Source: Gordonia polyisoprenivorans (GTDB lineage: Bacteria; Actinomycetota; Actinomycetes; Mycobacteriales; Mycobacteriaceae). From it: a stretch of 64,000 bases of DNA. The position numbers were made by a program, and so were the translations under genes. The stretch lies in NCBI RefSeq assembly GCF_017654315.1, contig NZ_CP072203.1, forward strand, positions 2,108,001-2,172,000, in the 5' to 3' direction. The first letter of the stretch is position 1, and every line of letters starts with the position of its first letter. The notes beneath the pieces are model-generated. The model saw nothing but the letters and a program-made list of their open reading frames with translations, searched no databases and was not told the DNA's origin. Below are positions 36,653-48,507 of this stretch, piece by piece.

Positions 36653-37339
36653 ATGACACACACCGACCGGACAGAGACGCCGACCGAAGAGTCGCCTGTG
36701 GACACCGTGCTCCTCGACGTCGACGGTACGCTCATCGACTCGAATCATCTGCACGCCTTGGCGTGGCAGCGAGCCTTCGCCGGGCACGATCTCTACCCGG
36801 AATGGTGGCGCGTGCACCGCGCGATCGGGATGGGCGGCGATCAGTTGGTGGGGGAGATCTGCGGGCCGGACGTCGAGGACTCCCTCGGCGATGACCTGCG
36901 CGATGAATGGGCCCAGCAATACCGCAAGCTGCTACCCGAGGTGCGCGCGCTGCCGCGTGCGGCGGACCTGGTGCAGATGCTCGCCGATGCCGGCTTTCGG
37001 GTGGCGCTCGCGTCGTCGGGGGCGCAGGAATTCACCGACGTCGCACTGGATCTCCTAGGCCTGACGCGCTCCGATTTCGCCGTCGTGACCAGCGCCGACG
37101 ACGCCAACAACTCCAAGCCTGCACCGGATCTGCTGGCGGTCGCCGTCGAGCGTTCCGGCGGTGCCACCGCGGTCCTCGTCGGCGACAGCGTGTGGGACGT
37201 GGCCTCGGCGAACGAACTCGGTATCGCCTGCGTAGGGGTACGGACCGGTGGTTTCGCGGCCGCCGAGTTGCTCGATGCGGGCGCGATCGAGGTCGTCGAC
37301 GATGTCGCCACGCTGGTCGAACGGGGTTGGCGACCGTGA
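36653..37339 (+). CDS. HAD-family phosphatase (phosphoglycolate phosphatase/beta-PGM-like)
   Basis: The 228-residue product has HAD motifs [12 protein letters not shown] (I), ASSGAQ (II), NSKPAPD (III) and VGDSVWDV (IV), with an alpha-helical cap between I and II. It probably dephosphorylates a small metabolite; the substrate cannot be assigned. ATG 36653 has GGAG eight bases upstream; GTG 36644 with GAGAGG seven bases upstream is almost as good. It ends 31 bases before ispE. Confidence 0.85.
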   Translation: MTHTDRTETPTEESPVDTVLLDVDGTLIDSNHLHALAWQRAFAGHDLYPEWWRVHRAIGMGGDQLVGEICGPDVEDSLGDDLRDEWAQQYRKLLPEVRALPRAADLVQMLADAGFRVALASSGAQEFTDVALDLLGLTRSDFAVVTSADDANNSKPAPDLLAVAVERSGGATAVLVGDSVWDVASANELGIACVGVRTGGFAAAELLDAGAIEVVDDVATLVERGWRP

Positions 37340-37356
37340 CTCGCCCGGCGATTCAC

Positions 37357-37362
37357 TACCCT
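37357..37362 (+). promoter_or_regulatory. -10 element of ispE
   Basis: TACCCT ends eight bases before the GTG at 37371; there is no Shine-Dalgarno sequence. Confidence 0.35.
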
Positions 37363-37370
37363 GGATACCC

Positions 37371-38330
37371 GTGTCCCCAGCGTCTCTGTCGGTGATCTCC
37401 GACGCCGTCTCTGTGCGCGTGCCCGCCAAGGTGAATCTGCACCTCGGTGTCGGCCCGCTCCGCGACGACGGCTACCACGATCTCGTCACCGTCTACCAGG
37501 CGCTCTCCTTGTACGACGACGTCACCGTCACGCGTGCCCCCGCACTCGGGGTGACGCTGCGCCGCGAGGGCGGACGAGGCGCCGACGCCGCCGACGTGCC
37601 CCTCGACGACGAGAACCTCGCGATCAAGGCGGTCCGCGCGCTCGGTGAGTGGGCCGACCGCGACCCACGGGTGGCCATCGAGATCGTCAAACGCATACCC
37701 GTCGCCGGCGGAATGGCAGGCGGCAGCGCCGATGCCGCGGGTGCCCTGGTGGCCCTCGCCGCGTTGTGGAAACTCGATCTGCCGCGCGCGGAACTGCTCG
37801 AGATCGCCGCCGGTCTCGGCAGTGACGTGCCCTTCTCGGTGCAGGGCGGTACCGCCATGGGCACCGGCCGCGGTGAGCAACTGATGCCGATGATCGCGCG
37901 CGGCGAACTGCACTGGGTGCTGGCATTCGCGCGCGACGGACTGTCCACGCCTGCCGTCTTCGCCGAACTCGATCGTCTGCGCGCCGATCACGCCGACGCC
38001 TTCGACGTGCACAACCCGCGGCCCGACGAGCTGGTGCAGGCCCTCGCCGGCGGGCAGGCGAGCCAGATCGCGCCGCTTCTTCACAACGATCTGCAGCCGG
38101 CCGCATTGAGTCTGCAGCCGGGTCTGCGCCGAACGCTGCGCGCGGGCGTCGATGCCGGCGCGCTCAACGGCATCGTCTCCGGATCGGGGCCGACGTGCGC
38201 CTTCCTGTGCGCCGACGCCGACGCCGCGGTGGCCGTGGCCGCCGAACTGTCCGGTGCCGGGGTGGCCCGTTCGGTACGCACCGCATCCGGGCCGGTCAGC
38301 GGCGCGACCCGACGGGTACCCGGGCGGTGA
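37371..38330 (+). CDS. ispE: 4-diphosphocytidyl-2-C-methyl-D-erythritol kinase
   Basis: IspE phosphorylates the 2-hydroxyl of CDP-methylerythritol in the non-mevalonate isoprenoid pathway. The 319-residue GHMP kinase has [12 protein letters not shown] near the N-terminus, the ATP loop [18 protein letters not shown] (about 108-125) and the C-terminal GSGPTCAFL. The GTG start follows a TACCCT hexamer. The stop overlaps the GTG of the downstream lipase (GTGA). In M. tuberculosis it follows ksgA directly; here 4.2 kb intervenes. Confidence 0.95.
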   Translation: MSPASLSVISDAVSVRVPAKVNLHLGVGPLRDDGYHDLVTVYQALSLYDDVTVTRAPALGVTLRREGGRGADAADVPLDDENLAIKAVRALGEWADRDPRVAIEIVKRIPVAGGMAGGSADAAGALVALAALWKLDLPRAELLEIAAGLGSDVPFSVQGGTAMGTGRGEQLMPMIARGELHWVLAFARDGLSTPAVFAELDRLRADHADAFDVHNPRPDELVQALAGGQASQIAPLLHNDLQPAALSLQPGLRRTLRAGVDAGALNGIVSGSGPTCAFLCADADAAVAVAAELSGAGVARSVRTASGPVSGATRRVPGR

Positions 38331-39568
38331 CCCCCCGACCCCGGCAGTCGCAAACACGAACGCGGTCCGAGCGGGTCGACGCCCGCGGTGTACCCGGGGC
38401 GTTCGCCCGGACGCACCGCGAATGTCGTCGGATCGGGCTCGTCGGAGTGGTCGCATTCGTGGTCGGACTGATGACGGTCGGCCTGGGGACACTCGGAACC
38501 GGCTCGGCCGCCGCGACCCCGGTCGCCGGGCGCGTGCTCGCCGGCACCGCGATCGTCGGCGCCGACCTGCCGCCCGGCGCGGCGTCGGGACAACGCCTCA
38601 CGTATGTGACCCGCGACCAGAATGATCGAATGGCGTTGTCCACCGGCGTGTTCTACGTTCCGAAGGGCACGCCGCCGTCGGGCGGGTGGCGCATCTTCTC
38701 CTGGGCGCACGGCACCACGGGGATCGCCGACGAGTGCGCGCCGAGCCGGATCCGCAAGGGCTCCGGTGTCGACGCCGCGATCATCGACGCTCTCAAGCGC
38801 GGATATGCGGTCACCGCAACCGATTACGCGGGTCTCGGCGCACCCGGTGAGACCGAGTATCTCGGCGGACGGGCCGCCGCGCACTCGGTGATCGACATGA
38901 TCCGCGCGGCTCGCGCCCGTGACGCGTCGCTGGGTACCGAGTGGGTGTCCGCCGGTCATTCGCAGGGCGGGCATGCGGCGTTGTTCGCGGGGTACGAGGC
39001 GCCGTCATACGCCCCCGAACTGAATCTGCGTGAAATCCTGGCCCTGGCACCGGCTTCCGGTATCGAAGGGGTACTCACCAAGTCGTTCACGCCCAGCGTG
39101 CCGAGTCTGGGGAAACTCAACACCGTCAGTGCGCTGTATCTCTACATCCTCGCCGGCCTCGACCACGCGCGACCCGATCTGCACGTCACCGATCACCTCA
39201 CCCAGGCGGGCAAGCGCTATCTCGATCTCGCGCGATCGGAGTGCAACGGCGAGGTGTCGGCCGCGATGCGGTCGGTGGCGCCGGGGGATCTGCTGGACTC
39301 CTCGCTGGGTGACGAGCGCTTCGTGGCCGCGCTCGCCGACTACACGCGGGTGCCGACCGGCGGGTACACGGTGCCGATCCGCATCGACCACGGCCTGCTC
39401 GACCCGGTGGTGCCGTTCCCGTTGACCGCGACGCTGGTCCGCTCCATGCAGGCCGACGGTACCGACGTCGACCTGCACACCCACACCCGCGCCGACCACA
39501 CCGAGGTCGTCGCCGATTCTCTCGATCAGGTGATGGGTACCGCCGCGGCGGCATTCGGGCGGGATTGA
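38327..39568 (+). CDS. Secreted lipase/esterase of the secretory-lipase (LIP) type
   Basis: The 413-residue product starts at a GTG overlapping the ispE stop. A hydrophobic stretch (about 40-60) followed by AAATP suggests a signal peptide after an unusually long, Arg-rich n-region. The hydrolase core shows WAHGTTG (oxyanion), [10 protein letters not shown], the nucleophile Ser in [15 protein letters not shown], and a late Asp/His pair in [13 protein letters not shown] and RADHTEV. This pattern fits the secretory lipase family (PF03583) found in actinobacteria and fungi, acting on triacylglycerols or esters outside the cytoplasm. Confidence 0.85.
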   Translation: MTPRPRQSQTRTRSERVDARGVPGAFARTHRECRRIGLVGVVAFVVGLMTVGLGTLGTGSAAATPVAGRVLAGTAIVGADLPPGAASGQRLTYVTRDQNDRMALSTGVFYVPKGTPPSGGWRIFSWAHGTTGIADECAPSRIRKGSGVDAAIIDALKRGYAVTATDYAGLGAPGETEYLGGRAAAHSVIDMIRAARARDASLGTEWVSAGHSQGGHAALFAGYEAPSYAPELNLREILALAPASGIEGVLTKSFTPSVPSLGKLNTVSALYLYILAGLDHARPDLHVTDHLTQAGKRYLDLARSECNGEVSAAMRSVAPGDLLDSSLGDERFVAALADYTRVPTGGYTVPIRIDHGLLDPVVPFPLTATLVRSMQADGTDVDLHTHTRADHTEVVADSLDQVMGTAAAAFGRD

Positions 39569-39623
39569 GCACCGACCGGGCGGGGAGTTGGCGCCACAGG
39601 AGAGCCCGACAGTCCGGGGTTGT

Positions 39624-39629
39624 TATCGT
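39624..39629 (+). promoter_or_regulatory. -10 element of the first ABC-F gene (leaderless)
   Basis: TATCGT ends six bases before the GTG at 39636. Confidence 0.4.
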
Positions 39630-39635
39630 CTACCG

Positions 39636-41498
39636 GTGCCACCCGCCCCCTCCGCGCTGATCAACGCCGACCGCATCAGCAAGAGCTTCGGCATCAAATC
39701 CCTGCTCGACGAGGTGAGCCTCGGCGTGCACGAGGAACAGCGCATCGGGGTGGTGGGACTCAACGGCGGCGGCAAGACCACGCTGCTGGAGATCCTCGGT
39801 GGCGTCACCGAACCCGACTCGGGGCGTGTGTCGCGGGCGGGTGGGGCGCGCATCGCCGTGGTCACCCAGCGCGGTGAGCTACCGGCGGGCAAGACGGTCG
39901 CCGAGGTCGTCGTCGGCGGTCCCGACGTCGCCGTGCACGAGTGGGCCGGCGACCCACGGGTCCGCGGCATCCTCGCCGGCATCGGCGTCGACGAACTGCT
40001 CGACGCGCGGGTCGATGAACTCTCCGGCGGACAGCGACGCCGCGTCGGGCTGGCCGCCGCGCTGGTCTCCGAGGCCGACGTCCTGATCCTCGACGAGCCC
40101 ACCAACCACCTCGATGTCGAAGGCGTGCAATGGCTCGCCGATCACCTCATGCGGCGCCGCGGCGCACTCGTCGTGGTCACCCACGACCGCTGGTTCCTCG
40201 ACACCGTTGCCACCCGGACCTGGGAGGTCCACGACGGTCGGGTCGACGAGTACGAGGGCGGATACAATGACTGGGTGTTCGCCCGCGCCGAGCGGGTGCG
40301 CCTCGCCGACGCGGCCGAGGAGCGGCGACGCAACCTGGCCCGCAAGGAGCTGGCGTGGCTGCGCCGCGGACCGCCCGCCCGAACCTCCAAGCCGCGCTAC
40401 CGAATCGAGGCCGCCGAGAAGCTGATCAGTGACGTCCCGCCGCCCCGCGACACGGTGACGCTGTCGACGTTCGCCAAGCGCCGGCTCGGACGCGTGGTCA
40501 TCGAACTCGAGGACGCGCACATCGAGACACCCGCGGGACAAGCGTTGCTGGACAATCTGACCTGGCGACTGGCGCCGGGGGAGCGCATCGGTCTGGTCGG
40601 GGTCAACGGATCGGGCAAGACGACGTTGCTGCGTGCGCTGGCCGGGGAGGTCGACGTGGCCCCCGGACGTCGCATCGAGGGCGTGACGGTGAAACTGGGC
40701 TGGCTGCGCCAAGAACTCGACGACCTCGACGAGGACCAGCGGGTCCTCGATGCGGTGGAGTCGGTGGCCGCGCGGATCATGTTGGGTGACAAGGAGTATT
40801 CGGCGAGTCAGCTCGCCGAACGGCTTGGCTTCTCGCCGGCCAAACAACGCACCCCGGTCGGCGATCTCTCCGGTGGTGAGCGTCGGCGCCTGCAGTTGAC
40901 GCGTGTGCTGATGGCCGAACCGAACGTGTTGTTGCTCGACGAGCCGACCAACGATCTCGACATCGACACCCTGCAACAGCTCGAGGATCTCCTCGACTCG
41001 TGGGCCGGAACCATGGTGGTCATCTCCCACGATCGCTACCTGATCGAGCGGATCTGTGACTCCACGTGGGCGTTGTTCGGCGACGGCTCGCTCACCAACC
41101 TGCCCGGTGGGATCGCCCAGTATCTCGATCGGCGTCGTGAGATGCGTTCCGGCACCACGGGTTCGGGTTCATCGAAGGTGGGTTCGTCGCAGGCGGCATC
41201 GGGGCAGACAGCAGAGGGGCGGGCCGCAGACGCGCAGAACCCGGGCACGGCCGACACTCCTGCCGAGCGACCCGCGGTGAGTGCCGCCGAACATCGCGAG
41301 GCACGCAAGGCGATGAACCGGGCCGAGCGGCAGATCGAGCAACTCTCGCGGCGCGAGGACGAGCTGCATGCCGCGCTGGTGGCCGCGGCCACCGACCCCG
41401 AACGTTTGGTGTCGCTCAATACCGAACTGCGGCAAGTGGTTGCCGACAAGGAAGCCGCCGAAGCGGCGTGGCTCGAGGCCGCCGAAGCGATCGAGTGA
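39636..41498 (+). CDS. ABC-F family ATPase with C-terminal coiled coil (Uup-like)
   Basis: The 620-residue protein has two ABC domains and no membrane part. First domain: Walker A GLNGGGKTTLLE, signature LSGGQRRRVGLA, Walker B LILDEPTNHLD. Second domain: GVNGSGKTTLLR, LSGGERRRLQL, LLLDEPTNDLD. An Arg-rich linker joins them. About 110 C-terminal residues, after a Ser/Gly/Ala-rich spacer, form a charged coiled coil (NRAERQIEQLSRREDELHAAL), as in Uup, which binds DNA and ribosomes. A role in translation or in resolving stalled ribosomes is the family expectation. GTG 39636 fits a TATCGT hexamer. Confidence 0.9.
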   Translation: MPPAPSALINADRISKSFGIKSLLDEVSLGVHEEQRIGVVGLNGGGKTTLLEILGGVTEPDSGRVSRAGGARIAVVTQRGELPAGKTVAEVVVGGPDVAVHEWAGDPRVRGILAGIGVDELLDARVDELSGGQRRRVGLAAALVSEADVLILDEPTNHLDVEGVQWLADHLMRRRGALVVVTHDRWFLDTVATRTWEVHDGRVDEYEGGYNDWVFARAERVRLADAAEERRRNLARKELAWLRRGPPARTSKPRYRIEAAEKLISDVPPPRDTVTLSTFAKRRLGRVVIELEDAHIETPAGQALLDNLTWRLAPGERIGLVGVNGSGKTTLLRALAGEVDVAPGRRIEGVTVKLGWLRQELDDLDEDQRVLDAVESVAARIMLGDKEYSASQLAERLGFSPAKQRTPVGDLSGGERRRLQLTRVLMAEPNVLLLDEPTNDLDIDTLQQLEDLLDSWAGTMVVISHDRYLIERICDSTWALFGDGSLTNLPGGIAQYLDRRREMRSGTTGSGSSKVGSSQAASGQTAEGRAADAQNPGTADTPAERPAVSAAEHREARKAMNRAERQIEQLSRREDELHAALVAAATDPERLVSLNTELRQVVADKEAAEAAWLEAAEAIE

Positions 41499-41501
41499 GG
41501 C

Positions 41502-42278
41502 TCAGGATGCCGACGTCGGCTGCGTTGCCCGCTCGGCGTCGATCGACGCCGCGAACTCACTGATCATCGCCCCCGCCACGGCGGGCTGGATCAGCGGATA
41601 CAGGTGGGTGGCGCGAGGGAGGACGCGCAGGCGCGCACGCGGCGACAGATCGACGAACCTGCGTTCGTGGATTCGGAACTGATCCCAGCCGCCGTTGGCG
41701 AACAGCATCGGTCCCGGATACCCGGCGAGTGCGGACAGGGCGTCGAATCCGGCGATCTCGTCGACCACATCGGCGATCGAGTGCAACGCGAGGCCGCCGG
41801 CCTCCATGTCGTCGGAGACCTGCGCGCCCAACGCCATCCGGGTGAGGAACCGGCTGATCTCGGCGCTCTGCGCGGGTAGGAACGAGGTGGCCGCGCCGAA
41901 CAACCGGAACGGTGCGGCCAACAATGCGCTGGGCTGGGCGGTCGATCCCATCGTGACGAGACCGGCCACGCGCTCGGGATGCGCGGCCACGGTCGCCATC
42001 GCGACATAGCCGCCCAACGACATTCCCGCGAGGACCGCCGGTGCGCCGAGTTGGTCGACGGCGTCGACGACGGCGGACACCGCCTCGGCCATCGTGAAGG
42101 TCTCGGCGCTGCGTGTGCCATGACCGGGCAGGTCGGGGTGGATCACCGGCCGGTCGGTGACGGCGTCAGCGATGCGATGCAGCGACGCACCGCTGACGCG
42201 CAGACCGTGAACGAGCACCACCGGAGTGGGTTCCTCCGACCGTGCGCTGGTACCCATTTCGGGTTCGTTGCAGCTCAT
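41502..42278 (-). CDS. Alpha/beta hydrolase
   Basis: The 258-residue hydrolase shows VVLVHGLRVSG (oxyanion loop), HPDLPGHGTR, the nucleophile Ser in GMSLGGYVAM (about 96) and a final His in RATHLYPLIQP. It resembles esterases of the pimeloyl/BioH-like group, and the substrate is unknown. It is convergent with the ABC-F gene (four bases between stops) and divergent from cstA. Confidence 0.83.
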   Translation of the reverse strand: MSCNEPEMGTSARSEEPTPVVLVHGLRVSGASLHRIADAVTDRPVIHPDLPGHGTRSAETFTMAEAVSAVVDAVDQLGAPAVLAGMSLGGYVAMATVAAHPERVAGLVTMGSTAQPSALLAAPFRLFGAATSFLPAQSAEISRFLTRMALGAQVSDDMEAGGLALHSIADVVDEIAGFDALSALAGYPGPMLFANGGWDQFRIHERRFVDLSPRARLRVLPRATHLYPLIQPAVAGAMISEFAASIDAERATQPTSAS

Positions 42279-42311
42279 CGGGAGTCAGTATGACCGCTTT
42301 GACCGTCCGCG

Positions 42312-42317
42312 TATAGT
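42312..42317 (+). promoter_or_regulatory. Probable -10 element upstream of cstA
   Basis: TATAGT is the best -10 match in the divergent 95-base region. No convincing -35 lies 17 bases before it. It is about 60 bases from the ATG, so cstA has a leader with GAAAGGG as possible ribosome site. Confidence 0.4.
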
Positions 42318-42373
42318 GACGCAGGCCACTACCCGTGGCTCCCCTCGAGACGTCGAAAGGGCCCACCAACGCC

Positions 42374-44652
<2,279 letters not shown>

Positions 44653-44656
<4 letters not shown>

Positions 44657-44847
44657 GGCAGATACTGCACCGGATGGGTGAACGCGTCGCGTGGTACGTC
44701 GGCAGCGTCATGGGTGACCGGGACTACGAGCGCTACCTGCAACACCATGCCGCACATGGTGATCCGACGCCGCCGATGAGCGAGCGCGACTACTGGCGTC
44801 ACCGCTGGGATCACGTCGAGAACAACCCGCAGGGGCGATGCTGTTAG
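44653..44847 (+). CDS. YbdD/YjiX-family small protein (DUF466), CstA partner
   Basis: This is a 64-residue soluble protein with the family pattern MGDRDYERYLQHH ... HPTPP-like GDPTPPMSERDYWRHRWD, ending in CC. Such proteins are almost always encoded directly after cstA and are needed with CstA-type carriers for uptake in E. coli. The ATG overlaps the cstA stop by four bases. Confidence 0.92.
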
Positions 44848-44883
44848 GGCGTGTCGTTCTGAGGCGCTACTCCTGGGTGACGC

Positions 44884-46419
44884 TCACCCAATCCGCACCG
44901 TGCGGTCGATGCCGACGCGGTCGCGGAACCCGGGGTCGTGGCTGACCAGCAGTAGCGCACCGGTCCAGTCACGTAACGCCGACACCAGTTCCTCGGTGGT
45001 GTCGATGTCGAGGTTGTTGGTCGGCTCGTCGAGGATCAGGAGCTTGGGTGTCGGGTCGGTGAGCAACGCCGACGCCAATGCCACCCGCAGGCGCTCACCG
45101 CCCGACAACTCGGCGAGGGCACGGTCACCGGCGTTGCCGCGGAACAGGAATCGTGCCAGATGCGCCCGAACCTGTTGGACGCCGGCATCCGGATGTGTCA
45201 CCGACAGATACTCGGCGATCGTCCGCGACGGATCGGCGAAGGTGATGCGTTGCGGCACCAGGGCATACGGCACGAGTATGTGGTCGCCGACGATGAGGTC
45301 GGTGATGAGGGTAGTCTTCCCGGACCCGTTGGCACCGACGAGCGCTACCCGCTCCGGACCGTCGATGCGTAATCGGTCGTCGGCGATCACCTGGGCGTGG
45401 GTGGCGAGGTCGGGTTCGGGCATCGAGATCCGCGCGGTCCGGTCGTCACGGACGTCGGCGCGCGCCGATTCCAGCCGACCCGCCGCCGCGGCGACGTCCT
45501 CGCGGTGCGAGGTGCGGTACTTGCCCGCCGATACCTGCGCCGCGTTGCGGCGGCCGTGCGCGACGATCTTCGGGACCCGTTTCTCGCGTTCGGCTTTCGC
45601 GGCCGTCCGGGCCCGGCGGTCCAGGGTGATCTGGGCGTCGGCGAGGTCGCGTTTCTGCGCGCGCAGGTCACCCGTGGCGTTCGCGACGGCAGCCTCCGCG
45701 GCGGCCTGCTCGGTGTCGAGGACCTCGCGGTAGAGCGAGTACGGGCCGCCGAAGAGCCGAACCCGGCCCCGGTACAGCTCGATCGTGGTGTTGACGCGAT
45801 CGAGCAACTCGAGGTCGTGGCTGACCAGCAGCACGGTTCCGGCGAATGCGTCGAGAGCCTGGAATAGAGCTGTCCGCGAATCGGTGTCGAGATTGTTGGT
45901 CGGTTCGTCGAGCAGCAGGACGTCGGGCCGGCGGAGGAGGCGGGCCGCGATCGCGAGCATCGTCGACTCGCCACCGGAGAGGGTGCCGACGGTGCGGTCC
46001 AGGTCGGCGACGAGGCCCAACGCCGACAGTTGCGCGAGCGCGCGCTCCTCGACGTCCCAGTCGTCGCCGACGGTGTCGTAGTCGTCGGGTTGGACCGATC
46101 CGCTCTCGATCCGTCGTAAGGCGTTGCGAATCGCGGCGATTCCCAAGACGTCGGCAACGGTGTCGTCGGAGTGGGCCTGCGGATGCTGGGGGACCAGCGC
46201 GCAGTGGCCCGAGACCGTGATGCTGCCCGTGGTCGGCGACAGTGCGCCGAGAATGAGTTGCAGCAACGTGGTCTTGCCGGCGCCGTTCGCTCCGACGAGC
46301 GAGCTGATCCCTGGTGGGACGGTCAGCGACAGGTCGCCGAAGACGGGGGTGCCATCAGGCCAGGCGAAGGAGACGCCCGAGAGAGTGATCGATCCGGAGG
46401 GGTGCAGGGGTGAGGCCAT
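44884..46419 (-). CDS. ABC-F family ATPase, short-linker type (possible antibiotic-resistance factor)
   Basis: The 511-residue protein has two ABC domains: GANGAGKTTLLQL, TLSGGESTMLAIA, LLLDEPTNNLD, then GANGSGKTTLITD, ELSGGERLRVALA, LILDEPTNNLD. The inter-domain helices include an Arg/Lys-rich segment (KRVPKIVAHGRRNAAQV). It lacks a C-terminal extension, as in many ribosome-protection ABC-F proteins, but housekeeping ABC-F proteins can look alike; drug specificity cannot be inferred. AAGGAG lies six bases before the ATG. The upstream leader of about 146 bases carries tiny open frames. Confidence 0.87.
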   Translation of the reverse strand: MASPLHPSGSITLSGVSFAWPDGTPVFGDLSLTVPPGISSLVGANGAGKTTLLQLILGALSPTTGSITVSGHCALVPQHPQAHSDDTVADVLGIAAIRNALRRIESGSVQPDDYDTVGDDWDVEERALAQLSALGLVADLDRTVGTLSGGESTMLAIAARLLRRPDVLLLDEPTNNLDTDSRTALFQALDAFAGTVLLVSHDLELLDRVNTTIELYRGRVRLFGGPYSLYREVLDTEQAAAEAAVANATGDLRAQKRDLADAQITLDRRARTAAKAEREKRVPKIVAHGRRNAAQVSAGKYRTSHREDVAAAAGRLESARADVRDDRTARISMPEPDLATHAQVIADDRLRIDGPERVALVGANGSGKTTLITDLIVGDHILVPYALVPQRITFADPSRTIAEYLSVTHPDAGVQQVRAHLARFLFRGNAGDRALAELSGGERLRVALASALLTDPTPKLLILDEPTNNLDIDTTEELVSALRDWTGALLLVSHDPGFRDRVGIDRTVRIG

Positions 46420-46565
46420 GAGAACTCCTTGAGGTGGTGAGGATTCCGCGGCGACGTCGCGTACGGCGTCGACTCTCGCGGTGGTTTACCGACCTCAGAT
46501 GTTCATGACTGGCAGATCACTCCTCGATGTGAATCAGCTGGCTGGCGTGCCTCAGGGATGCGCGT
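46420..46565 (-). promoter_or_regulatory. Leader region of the second ABC-F gene
   Basis: This gap separates the EamA stop from the ABC-F ATG on the same strand. It contains GAGGAG followed 13 bases later by a minimal open frame (ATG-AAC-ATC-TGA), a second tiny frame starting with GTG, and a TATCGT hexamer at its far end. Leader-peptide attenuation is known for some ABC-F resistance genes; here it is only a possibility. Confidence 0.3.
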
Positions 46566-47519
46566 TCACGATAGCGCGCCCCCGGACAGGTGTGTCAACC
46601 GCTTTTGTTCGCCGGATGTTCCGGGTCGTGCGGTGGTCGCGGGCTCGATGGTCCGGGGTGAGGCGCCCGGGCGTCGCACGATCACCAACGACGCGGCGCC
46701 CAGGACGAGTCCGATGATGATCCCGAGATCGGGGCGTTGGCCGAGTAGACCCCACGCCAGAAGTGCCGACGCCGAGGGGATGAGCGTGAACAACATCGAC
46801 GTGGCCGCGGCACCGGCGGTGTTGACGAGCCGGAGGAACAGGGTGGTGGCGATCATCGACGAGGCGATGATCATCGTCGGCAACACCCAGGCCGCGCGGA
46901 GTGGGTCGGTGATCGACTCGGGAGTCGCGAGAGTGATTGCGGCCGTGGGTATCAGGGCCACGGTCCGTTGGACGGCATTGCCGGCGACGAGATCGACTCC
47001 ACCGCAGAAGCGTTGCTGATAGATACCGCCGAGCGCGACTCCCGTCAGGGCGAGGAGGGTCAGGCCGACGGCGATGCCCATCGTCGAGGCGTCGGCCATC
47101 ACCCGGGGCAGGCACGCGGCCAGGACCGCGGCCGTGCCGACCGCGATGCCGGTCCATTGCCGCGACCCGAGGCGTTGACCGAGCACAGGCCACGCGAGTA
47201 TCGCCGTGGCCACCGGGTTCAGGGCAATGACCAGTGCGACGATGACCGCGGGCACCCCGAGCTGCAATGCCAGGTAGGCGCAGCCGAATTGGAGGAATTG
47301 GGTCAGCAATCCGACGACGGCGACGTGGCCGAGCTGCCGTCCGCGGGGGAAGGCACGCCGGGTCACGACGGCGATGATCCCGAGCGCCGCCGCGGACCCC
47401 GCGAATCGGATGGTCAGCAGCGCCATCGGCGACATCGCGGACACACCGAGCGCGCCGAGTGGATAGCCGAAGGCCCACAACAGGATGAGTGCCGCGGCGG
47501 GTAGGGGAGGGATTCTCAT
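46566..47519 (-). CDS. EamA/DMT-family transporter
   Basis: The 317-residue protein has ten predicted helices arranged as two EamA repeats (about 5-140 and 150-285), then a polar tail of 30 residues. Members export amino acids, metabolites or drugs (RhtA, YdcZ and others); no substrate can be named. It is divergent from a LysR-type gene across a 92-base gap that contains repeated AATCGTGAT boxes, the common layout of an exporter under its own LysR regulator. Confidence 0.87.
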   Translation of the reverse strand: MRIPPLPAAALILLWAFGYPLGALGVSAMSPMALLTIRFAGSAAALGIIAVVTRRAFPRGRQLGHVAVVGLLTQFLQFGCAYLALQLGVPAVIVALVIALNPVATAILAWPVLGQRLGSRQWTGIAVGTAAVLAACLPRVMADASTMGIAVGLTLLALTGVALGGIYQQRFCGGVDLVAGNAVQRTVALIPTAAITLATPESITDPLRAAWVLPTMIIASSMIATTLFLRLVNTAGAAATSMLFTLIPSASALLAWGLLGQRPDLGIIIGLVLGAASLVIVRRPGASPRTIEPATTARPGTSGEQKRLTHLSGGALS

Positions 47520-47560
47520 GTGCTCCAGCGTGCGCGGCGACCATACGCGTCGTCCAACAA

Positions 47561-47594
47561 TGATCAGTAATCGTGATTGATCATGAATCGTGAT
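47561..47594. promoter_or_regulatory. Probable LysR operator between EamA and LysR genes
   Basis: AATCGTGAT occurs at 47569-47577 and 47586-47594 (17-base period), and the palindrome TGATCA occurs at 47561-47566 and 47578-47583. This AT-richer cluster is exactly where a LysR regulator of the divergent exporter would bind. Confidence 0.55.
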
Positions 47595-47611
47595 CGCCGT
47601 ATGCTGGCGGC

Positions 47612-48502
47612 ATGGCCAACACGGTTCTCGACATCACCCCGCTGCGCAGCCTCGTCGCAGTGGCCACCTGCGGTGGTTTTCACCGCGCGGCGACGGCGCT
47701 GCATCTCACCCAGTCCGCGGTCAGTCAGCATGTCCGCCGACTCGAAACCGTGACCGGACTCAAGCTCGTCGAGCGTGAGGGGCGGATCACCCGGTTCACC
47801 GCGGACGGGGAAGCGATGCTCGCCGAAGCGCGCAGCATCCTTGCCGCACACGACGATGCGTTGCGGCGCTTGAACATTCGCTCCGCCACTCCGACGTTGA
47901 CGGTGGCGACGACGGAGCACGGCGCGGACTGGTCACTACCGTTTCTCTCGCAGATTCTGCGGGAACAGTGCCCCGGGCATGCGGTCACCTTTCGTCTCGA
48001 CCGCAGTCGTCGGGTCATCGCGGCCATCGATAACGGCGACGTCGACGTCGCGGTGTATCACGAACCGGTCGGCCCTACGACCGAACTGCTGGGCCCCCGC
48101 GTCGCGATGCGCTGGTTCGGGGCTCCGGACCTCGTCGTCGAGCCCGACAAGCCGCTGCCGCTGGTGGTGTTCGACGAACCGTGTTCGACCCGAGGTGTGG
48201 CCCTCGACATCCTTCGGCAGGCGCGGATCGATTTCGCGATCATCGTCGAGTCGGCCGACCTCGCCGGCGTCACCGCCGCGGTCCGCGCGGGACTCGGTGT
48301 GGTGCTGTTACCGGTGGTCAGCCGACCACCGGAGGGGATGCGCGAGGTCACATCGCTGCCGCCCTCACCGTCGTGCGCCCTGCAGATACGGTTCGCGCCG
48401 ACCGTCCCCGAGGCGGTGCAGGCCGCGACGCGTGCGGCCCTGGCCGAGACGACGTCGCAGGTCGAGGCGGGTGACCGACGGAGAGCGGACACGCTAGCGT
48501 GA
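47612..48502 (+). CDS. LysR-family transcriptional regulator
   Basis: The 296-residue product has the LysR winged helix at the N-terminus (LRSLVAVATCGGFHRAATALHLTQSAVSQHVRRLE, about 11-45) and a periplasmic-binding-like effector domain (about 92-290). It is divergent from the EamA exporter and most likely controls it. The stop lies inside the putative -10 region of the downstream hydrolase gene. Confidence 0.9.
   Translation: MANTVLDITPLRSLVAVATCGGFHRAATALHLTQSAVSQHVRRLETVTGLKLVEREGRITRFTADGEAMLAEARSILAAHDDALRRLNIRSATPTLTVATTEHGADWSLPFLSQILREQCPGHAVTFRLDRSRRVIAAIDNGDVDVAVYHEPVGPTTELLGPRVAMRWFGAPDLVVEPDKPLPLVVFDEPCSTRGVALDILRQARIDFAIIVESADLAGVTAAVRAGLGVVLLPVVSRPPEGMREVTSLPPSPSCALQIRFAPTVPEAVQAATRAALAETTSQVEAGDRRRADTLA
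48495..48500 (+). promoter_or_regulatory. -10 element of the HIBCH-like gene (leaderless)
   Basis: TAGCGT ends seven bases before ATG 48508. This favours that ATG over GTG 48499, which lies inside the hexamer. Confidence 0.5.
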
Positions 48503-48507
48503 ACGTC

